From Anabaena sp. UHCC 0204 (GTDB lineage: Bacteria > Cyanobacteriota > Cyanobacteriia > Cyanobacteriales > Nostocaceae), in NCBI RefSeq assembly GCF_009711975.1, contig NZ_VIKW01000007.1, positions 1-64,000 of the forward strand: 64,000 bases of DNA, given 5' to 3'. The translations under genes and the position numbers were made by a program. The notes below the pieces were generated by a model. It saw nothing but the letters and a program-made list of their open reading frames with translations, was not told where the DNA came from and did not search any database. Positions 58,401 through 64,000 of the stretch are shown here, one piece after another. The stretch's first letter is position 1; each line of letters opens with the position of its first letter.

Positions 58401-58426
58401 TATCGCATTCTAACCGAACTTGATTA

Positions 58427-58440
58427 TACGGTATACCGAA
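58427..58440. promoter_or_regulatory. TACGG-N4-CCGAA palindrome upstream of hli gene
   Basis: TACGG-TATA-CCGAA contains the perfect palindrome CGGTATACCG. A second, similar inverted repeat (TACGG-CTTA-CCGTA) starts 24 bases later. The pair lies about 90-120 bases before the high-light-inducible gene and looks like a tandem operator. Confidence 0.45.
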
Positions 58441-58450
58441 CGATATTTAG

Positions 58451-58472
58451 TACGGCTTACCGTATTTTTTTT
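58451..58472 (+). terminator. Terminator of cydAB-2
   Basis: TACGG-CTTA-CCGTA forms a five-base-pair stem followed by eight T residues, 50 bases after the cydB stop. Its resemblance to the palindrome at 58427 means it may also be a protein-binding site. Confidence 0.65.
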
Positions 58473-58548
58473 ATCATGTCAAGCCCTTGCAAAAAATATT
58501 TACGAAATGTTATATTTATTTACATAAGAAAACAAAAAGGAAAAAAAC

Positions 58549-58761
58549 ATGACAGTTAAAGGCTTTACTACCAACGAACTCGGTCAACTCAACAGCTTTG
58601 CAATTGAACCCAAAGTATATGTAGACCAAACCCCAAGAACAGGTTTCACAGAATACGCAGAAAAGCTGAATGGACGTTTAGCAATGATTGGCTTCGTTTC
58701 ACTCATAGCTGTAGAAGCGATTACTGGAAATGGCTTGATTGCATGGTTAACAAACCTGTAA
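58549..58761 (+). CDS. hli: High-light-inducible protein (Hlip/SCP)
   Basis: A 70-residue single-helix chlorophyll-binding protein. The CAB motif [12 protein letters not shown] carries the chlorophyll ligands Glu and Asn-Arg, and the following [18 protein letters not shown] completes the membrane helix. Hlips bind chlorophyll and carotenoid and protect pigment proteins during stress. A good ribosome-binding site (AAAGGAAAAA) precedes it. Its place between an oxidase operon and a copper pair suggests a stress-response cluster. Confidence 0.92.
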   Translation: MTVKGFTTNELGQLNSFAIEPKVYVDQTPRTGFTEYAEKLNGRLAMIGFVSLIAVEAITGNGLIAWLTNL

Positions 58762-58907
58762 ATCAGATTTTGAATCAATAAAAAAAGCATTAATTAAATT
58801 AGGAAAATATTAAATAATCTCACATGAAGTCTTAGTTTTTTAAACTAGGGCTTTTTTTGATTTAAATATGTAGCGATTTCTCCAAACCCACAAAATCGAA
58901 AATCAAG

Positions 58908-58928
58908 TTTGACAGCTTGTCTTTTGAC
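58908..58928 (+). promoter_or_regulatory. Shared operator-like element, mbnPH copy
   Basis: TTTGAC-AGC-TTGTCTTTTGAC on the plus strand, 83 bases upstream of the mbnP start. It matches the receptor copy in 20 of 21 positions. Confidence 0.7.
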
Positions 58929-59011
58929 TTAGTGATTTATTTAACTGAAAATTGAATACATTAGAGATACACCTACTTTCAGACTAAATTCATGTATTCA
59001 TACAAATAACC

Positions 59012-59911
59012 ATGAAACGGCAATTATTATTAACATCTACCACAATGGTAGGAATTATTCTGGCGGGAAATTTTTGGGGCGTTACCAAAACTGTAGCTCA
59101 AACTACTAACACCCAAGAAGTAACAATTAATTTTCAAGCAAGAGTGGGTAAACAACCTTTTGAATGCGGTAAAACCTATACTTTAGGTAAACCAGCCACA
59201 AAAGTTACTCCTGATGACTTCCGTTTTTATGTATCTGATATTGCCTTAATTGATAATAATGGTAAATCTATACCTGTGAATTTAACACAGGATGGAAAAT
59301 GGCAATATCAAAATGTCGCTCTCTTAGACTTTGAAAATAAATCTGGTGGCTGCATTAATGGTACAGTCGAAACACGCAATCAAATTATGGGGACAATACC
59401 CAAAGGTAATTATCAAGGGTTACAATTTACTTTAGGTGTTCCTGTCAATCTTAATCATGCTGATTCTGTCACCGCACCTTCACCATTAAATCTGACTTCT
59501 TTATGGTGGAATTGGCTTTTTGGTTATAAATTTGCTCGTTTGGATTGGAAAACACAAACTCATAATTCTCAGGTAAAGCATGGTGAAAAAAGTGAAAAAG
59601 CTCAGGGTTTCCCAATTCATTTGGGTAGCACTGGTTGTCAAGCAAATGAAGGAAGTCAAAAACCATCAACTTGTAGTAATTTGAATACCTCAAAAGTCAT
59701 TTTTACCAAGTTTGATATTAATAAAAATGTCGTAATTGCTGATATTGCATCCTTAATACGAAGCACAAATTTAACAATTAATCAAAAAAATACTCCCCCC
59801 GGTTGTATGTCATCTCCAGATGATAGTGACTGCAATGTGATTATGACTAATTTCGGTCTACCTTTTAATGGTAAACCTGCTGCTAAACAGAAATTTTTTA
59901 GAGTTGAATGA
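59012..59911 (+). CDS. mbnP: MbnP-family copper-binding periplasmic protein
   Basis: A 299-residue secreted protein. A signal peptide (MKRQLLLTSTTMVGIILAGNFWGVTKTVAQ) is followed by the MbnP pattern: VTINFQARVGKQPFECGKTY, FRFYVSDIALID, LLDFENKSGGC, and later FPIHLGSTGCQ, with four or more conserved Cys. In methanotrophs MbnP, CorA and MopE bind copper through a Trp oxidised to kynurenine by the partner MbnH. Candidate Trp residues are in LWWNWLFGYKFARLDWKTQ. The stop overlaps the start of the partner gene (ATGA). Confidence 0.85.
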   Translation: MKRQLLLTSTTMVGIILAGNFWGVTKTVAQTTNTQEVTINFQARVGKQPFECGKTYTLGKPATKVTPDDFRFYVSDIALIDNNGKSIPVNLTQDGKWQYQNVALLDFENKSGGCINGTVETRNQIMGTIPKGNYQGLQFTLGVPVNLNHADSVTAPSPLNLTSLWWNWLFGYKFARLDWKTQTHNSQVKHGEKSEKAQGFPIHLGSTGCQANEGSQKPSTCSNLNTSKVIFTKFDINKNVVIADIASLIRSTNLTINQKNTPPGCMSSPDDSDCNVIMTNFGLPFNGKPAAKQKFFRVE

Positions 59912-61074
59912 AATTATCTCGCTGGTTCACCTTGCTGACAATTTGTTTGTTCTCAGTTTGTTTATCAATTGGACTGAGTACAGCCATTTCTGCATCTCCA
60001 ACTTCAGCATATAACTGGAATCTTCCAGTTTGGATGCCTAAACCAATAGTACCAGCCGATAACCCCATGAATTCCCAAAAAGTGGACTTGGGAAGACATC
60101 TTTTTTATGAGCAACGTTTATCAATTACAGGTGAATTTTCCTGTGCTGCTTGTCATCTCCAAAAATTGGCTTTTACTGATGGTAAAACAGTAGCTGTGGG
60201 AGCAACTGGGGAAAAACACCCTCGTAACTCTATGAGTCTTGCTAATATTGCCTATAACCCTGTATTAACTTGGGCTAACCCTTTAATTACAAAGCTGGAA
60301 AATCAAGCTTTAGTGCCAATATTTGGGGAACATCCAGTGGAAATGGGGATGGTAGGAAGGGAGAAACAAATATTAGCAATGTTGCGAGATGACGCGAAAT
60401 ATCGGCAGATGTTTACAGATGCTTTTAGAAATGAGAAAAATCCTCTTAATCTCAATAATATTACTAAAGCTTTAGCAGCTTTTGAACGCACTTTAATTTC
60501 CGTGAATTCTCCCTATGATAAATATCGCTTTGGTGGTGATACTAATGCCATTTCTCCAGCAGCAAAACGGGGTGAAAAACTATTTAATAGCGAAAATTTA
60601 GAATGTTTTCACTGTCATGGTGGAATTAATTTTACAGATTCAGTCATGCACGAAAAATTAGCCTTTCAAGAAATTGCTTTTCACAATACTGGGCTTTATA
60701 ACATTGATGGTAAAGGTTCTTATCCAGCAGATAACACTGGTGTTTATGAAATTACCTCTAAACCAACAGATATGGGTCGTTTTAAAGCTCCTACTTTGCG
60801 TAATATTGCCCTCACTGCTCCCTATATGCACGATGGGAGTATAGCGACTTTAGAAGAAGTAATTGACCATTATCAAGCAGGTGGAAGAACTATTAAAACA
60901 GGGGAGTTTGCCGGAATCGGCAATACAAATCCTTTCAAAAGTGAGTTTATTAGTGGTTTTAAATTAAGTGACACTGAAAAACAGGATTTACTGGCATTTT
61001 TGCGAAGTCTGACTGATGAAGAGTTTGTTAAAAACCCTGCTTTTAGTAATCCCTACCCAGAGAAAGTAAAATAA
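59908..61074 (+). CDS. mbnH: MbnH-type di-heme cytochrome c peroxidase family protein
   Basis: A 388-residue periplasmic protein with a signal peptide (LTICLFSVCLSIGLSTAISA) and two c-type heme sites: FSCAACHLQKLAF and LECFHCHGGINF. Later PTLRNIALTAPYMHDGSIATLEEVIDHY is typical of the bacterial peroxidase/MauG family. MbnH oxidises a tryptophan of MbnP to kynurenine so that MbnP binds copper. The four-base overlap with mbnP shows one operon. A copper-related role is therefore likely by homology. Confidence 0.87.
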   Translation: MKLSRWFTLLTICLFSVCLSIGLSTAISASPTSAYNWNLPVWMPKPIVPADNPMNSQKVDLGRHLFYEQRLSITGEFSCAACHLQKLAFTDGKTVAVGATGEKHPRNSMSLANIAYNPVLTWANPLITKLENQALVPIFGEHPVEMGMVGREKQILAMLRDDAKYRQMFTDAFRNEKNPLNLNNITKALAAFERTLISVNSPYDKYRFGGDTNAISPAAKRGEKLFNSENLECFHCHGGINFTDSVMHEKLAFQEIAFHNTGLYNIDGKGSYPADNTGVYEITSKPTDMGRFKAPTLRNIALTAPYMHDGSIATLEEVIDHYQAGGRTIKTGEFAGIGNTNPFKSEFISGFKLSDTEKQDLLAFLRSLTDEEFVKNPAFSNPYPEKVK

Positions 61075-61332
61075 AAATAATCGCAGGTAACTTAAATCCT
61101 ACCTTCCGCACCCTAAATTGTCACACAACGGAAATTGGTCGTTTGGAGATATGGGATTGGCGAACTGCTTGCAGCAGCGCTTCCCTATCGCCTACGAATA
61201 TTAGTTGGGTTTTGTCAAAAATCAAACATTAAATGTGGAGAAAAATCAGAAAAAACCGATTGTGACACCAGGGGGTGCGGAAGATGGGATATAATCTTTT
61301 GATGACATCAAAAGTCTGATATTAGAAATTTT

Positions 61333-64000
61333 ATGCTACCAGCCATTTCCCTTGTCATTACAGCTTATAACCGCGATCGCTATCTAGCTGCTACTATTGA
61401 GAGTATTTTAACTCAGACTAGGGGTGATTTTGAACTCCTAATTTGGGATGATGGTTCAACAGATAGTTCCGTAGAAATAGCCCGTGAGTATGCAAAACGA
61501 GATCAGCGGGTACGGGTAATAGTTGCAAAACATTTGGGACGAGGATTAGCTTTAAAATTAGCAATTTCCCAAACTACAGCCCCTTATATTGCTTGGGTAG
61601 ACAGCGACGATTTACTAGCACCAACAGCACTGAGTGAAACTGCGGCAGTTTTAGATAAAAAACCAGATATTGGTTGGGTTTACACCGATTATTTAGATAT
61701 TAACGAAAAAGACACAATTCTTAGCTATGGTTATCGTTGTCTTTTTCCCTACAATCGGGAAGAACTATTAAATAAGTTTATGACATTCCACTTTCGGCTA
61801 ATCCGTCGAGAAGTATTTGAATTAGCGGGTGGAATTGATGAATCTTTAGAAGTAGAAGATTACGATTTATGTATGCGACTTTCCGAAATAGCAAAAGTTG
61901 AGCATATATTTAAACCACTTTATTATTATCGTAGCCATCCAAATAGCCTATCTTGGCAACGGAGTTATCAGCAAATTAAAGACTCCTACAAAGCTGTAGT
62001 TAAAGCCCAAAAACGCCGCAAATCTTGGAGAAGTTCTTTAGCTGCCAGTTTTATCCCTTTATTATTGGGGCTATTTCCCAACTTTGCCCAAGCACAATCA
62101 ATTACACCAGCTAATGATAGTACAGGCACAATTATTAATAATCAGGACAATAATATTAATATTAGTGGAGGAAGTTTAAGCAGTGATAATACTAATTTAT
62201 TCCACAGTTTCTCCCAATTTGGATTAGATGCCAATCAAACTGCTAATTTTCTTGCTAACCCACAAATTCAAAATATTTTAGGACGGGTAACAGGTGGCAA
62301 TGCTTCTGTAATTAATGGCTTAATTCAGGTAACAGGTGGTAATGCCAATTTATATTTAATGAATCCAGCCGGAATTATTTTTGGTGGAAATTCTAGTTTA
62401 AATGTTCCTGCTGCCTTTACCGCAACTACAGCTAATGGCATTGAATTTGCTAACAATCAATGGTTTAATGCTATTGGTACAAATAATTATAGTAATTTAC
62501 TTGGTAATCCTACAGGTTTTGGTTTTACAACTAATCAACCAGGTAGTATTTTTAATGCCGGAAATTTAGCAGTTGGGGAAGGGCAAAGTCTCACCTTATT
62601 AGGTGGTACTGTTATGAATACAGGGACAATAACTGCTCCTGGTGGTAACATCAAAATTATGGCAGTCCCTGGAGAGAAAATTGTCAGAATTACTCCAGAA
62701 AATAGTTTATTGAGTGTAGATTTACCACTAGATACACAATCTCAAATTAATCCTCAAGTATTCTCACCTCTTTCTTTACCACAACTGCTTACGGGTGGAA
62801 ATCTTGCTGCTGCAACAGGATTTGCTGTAGAAAATGGGGAAATTAAGCTGACGAGTACAAATACAGTTATTCCTACTAATCCTGGTACAACTATTGTTAG
62901 TGGAGAAATATCAGTTGCTAACTCTAATAATACTAATAATACTAATAATACTACACCAGAAATTCAGATTTTAGGCGATCGCATAGCCCTATTCAATGCC
63001 AACATCAATGCTAATGGTGTCAACAGTGGTACGGTTCTGATAGGGGGAGATGATCAAGGACAGGGAACAGTCCCCACAGCAACCAGTACCTTTGTTAGCA
63101 GTGACTCTATTATTACTGCTAACGGCTTACAAAACGGTGGTAAAGTCATAGTTTGGGCGGATGATGCTACCCGCTTTTTTGGTACTATTAGCGCCAAAGG
63201 TGTTAATGGTGGTTTCGTAGAAACTTCTGGTAAAAACTTCTTAGATGTCAATGGTGCAACAGTTGATGCTAGTGGTAGCAATGGACAAGCAGGAACTTGG
63301 TTACTAGATCCGACTAATATCAATATTGTCACTGCTGGTACAGGAACTTTAACTGGTGGTATTTTTGATCCAGCCACTAATAGTACCATTGCTCCCACTA
63401 CCATCGAATCGGCTTTAAATAGTGGTACAAATGTCACTATCACGACTGCTGGTGGTACAGGTGGTAGTGGTGATATTACGTTGACTAATTCCATTGGTCA
63501 AACATTAGGAGGAAGTGCATCTCTAACACTGACGGGACGGCGATTTTTTCGGGGTCCCTATGGCACAATTAATATGAATAGCACGGGTGCATTGACGTTT
63601 AACATAAATCAGGTTAATCCAGAAACAATAGCACCTAATAGTTCAATTCAGAATGCCATTAATGCTATTGGTACTGTAGCAGGAGGTACAACAATTAACC
63701 TGGGTGCAGGTACTTATACAGGGAATACAGTCTTTATTAATCAACCCTTGACTATAAATGGGGCTGGTTTAACTAATACAATACTGGATGCTCAGAACAA
63801 TAACTCTGTGTTTCAGATATCTAGTTCTGATACAGTTACTCTCAATAACTTTTCTATTCTTAATGGCAATGCAAGTTCTTTCTATGGTAGTGCTATTTAT
63901 AACACAACCTCAAATACACTAAATATTAATAACCTTGCCTTCAATAATAATTCTGCTCCTTCTAACGGTGGTGCTATCTACAATTCAGGTGGTACTATAA
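61333..64000 (+). CDS. Glycosyltransferase 2 fused to haemagglutinin-type exoprotein, 3' end outside window
   Basis: One open frame runs from the ATG at 61333 to the window edge (889 residues, no stop). Residues 1-225 are a complete GT2 enzyme: VITAYNRDRYLAATIESIL, IWDDGSTDSS, the metal-binding WVDSDDLLAP and a late GGIDESLEVEDYDL. Residues about 226-253 (RRKSWRSSLAASFIPLLLGL and FPNFAQA) look like a signal peptide. From 254 on, a two-partner-secretion domain follows (ILGRVTGGNASVINGLIQ, NLYLMNPAGIIFGG), then repeat-rich beta-helix sequence with a polymorphic-type segment (LGAGTYTGNTVF). A cytoplasmic enzyme joined to a secreted adhesin is topologically odd; a frame fusion of two genes is possible. 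Confidence 0.82.
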   Translation, partial: MLPAISLVITAYNRDRYLAATIESILTQTRGDFELLIWDDGSTDSSVEIAREYAKRDQRVRVIVAKHLGRGLALKLAISQTTAPYIAWVDSDDLLAPTALSETAAVLDKKPDIGWVYTDYLDINEKDTILSYGYRCLFPYNREELLNKFMTFHFRLIRREVFELAGGIDESLEVEDYDLCMRLSEIAKVEHIFKPLYYYRSHPNSLSWQRSYQQIKDSYKAVVKAQKRRKSWRSSLAASFIPLLLGLFPNFAQAQSITPANDSTGTIINNQDNNINISGGSLSSDNTNLFHSFSQFGLDANQTANFLANPQIQNILGRVTGGNASVINGLIQVTGGNANLYLMNPAGIIFGGNSSLNVPAAFTATTANGIEFANNQWFNAIGTNNYSNLLGNPTGFGFTTNQPGSIFNAGNLAVGEGQSLTLLGGTVMNTGTITAPGGNIKIMAVPGEKIVRITPENSLLSVDLPLDTQSQINPQVFSPLSLPQLLTGGNLAAATGFAVENGEIKLTSTNTVIPTNPGTTIVSGEISVANSNNTNNTNNTTPEIQILGDRIALFNANINANGVNSGTVLIGGDDQGQGTVPTATSTFVSSDSIITANGLQNGGKVIVWADDATRFFGTISAKGVNGGFVETSGKNFLDVNGATVDASGSNGQAGTWLLDPTNINIVTAGTGTLTGGIFDPATNSTIAPTTIESALNSGTNVTITTAGGTGGSGDITLTNSIGQTLGGSASLTLTGRRFFRGPYGTINMNSTGALTFNINQVNPETIAPNSSIQNAINAIGTVAGGTTINLGAGTYTGNTVFINQPLTINGAGLTNTILDAQNNNSVFQISSSDTVTLNNFSILNGNASSFYGSAIYNTTSNTLNINNLAFNNNSAPSNGGAIYNSGGTI

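Overview
The window looks like chromosomal DNA of a filamentous, probably heterocyst-forming cyanobacterium (Nostocales; Anabaena/Dolichospermum-like). The reasons are psbH, psbN, apcD, a high-light-inducible protein, xisH/xisI homologues, many HIP1 octamers (GCGATCGC), heptamer-type short tandem repeats between genes, AT-rich DNA and no phage or plasmid backbone genes. This placement is inference from gene content.

Layout. 1-2000: a junkyard of toxin-antitoxin genes (one intact PIN-domain pair, two broken ones). 2000-18800: housekeeping genes (cheB-like regulator, patatin, pth-tatA, psbH, psbN, MASE1 hybrid kinase, purA, rplY, asnS, rlmD, apcD). 18800-20300: a hairpin-rich gene-free stretch and an Rpn/DUF2887 nuclease with an in-frame GKLE repeat. 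20600-25900: an unusual trio made of an acyl-carrier-protein fusion, a TerB-dynamin GTPase and a lipase. 25900-28100: xisHI, an orphan ribbon-helix-helix protein, a hicAB pair whose toxin has a nonsense codon, and a Uma2 nuclease. 28280-46340: purL, purF, a GT39 enzyme, a DUF1537 kinase, minCDE, a short RecQ, isoaspartyl peptidase, a GAF sensor and pyrD.

The most striking region is 46580-49371. A Ro60 (TROVE) gene, rsr, is preceded by six tandem tRNA-shaped RNA genes and followed by a seventh. Each has a tRNA-like acceptor stem and T arm, most have a D arm, but the anticodon loop is replaced by a shared insert: an ATCCTT/GAGGGT helix carrying a GCCT-NNNN-AGGC hairpin, then CGA and a TTATC tail. 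I read them as Y RNAs built into tRNA bodies, the reverse of the usual topology in which a tRNA-like domain is the inner loop of a Y RNA. The same small hairpin lies just before the rsr ribosome-binding site, suggesting autoregulation.

49550-61074 holds two cytochrome bd oxidase operons (cydAB), a TonB-dependent receptor, a high-light-inducible protein and an MbnP/MbnH copper pair. A 21-bp operator-like element (TNTGAC-N3-TTGTCTTTTGAC) recurs upstream of the receptor, the second cydAB and mbnPH, with a weaker match before the first cydAB; I infer a shared, perhaps copper-responsive, regulon. The window ends inside a giant gene fusing a family 2 glycosyltransferase to an internal signal peptide and a filamentous-haemagglutinin-type exoprotein.
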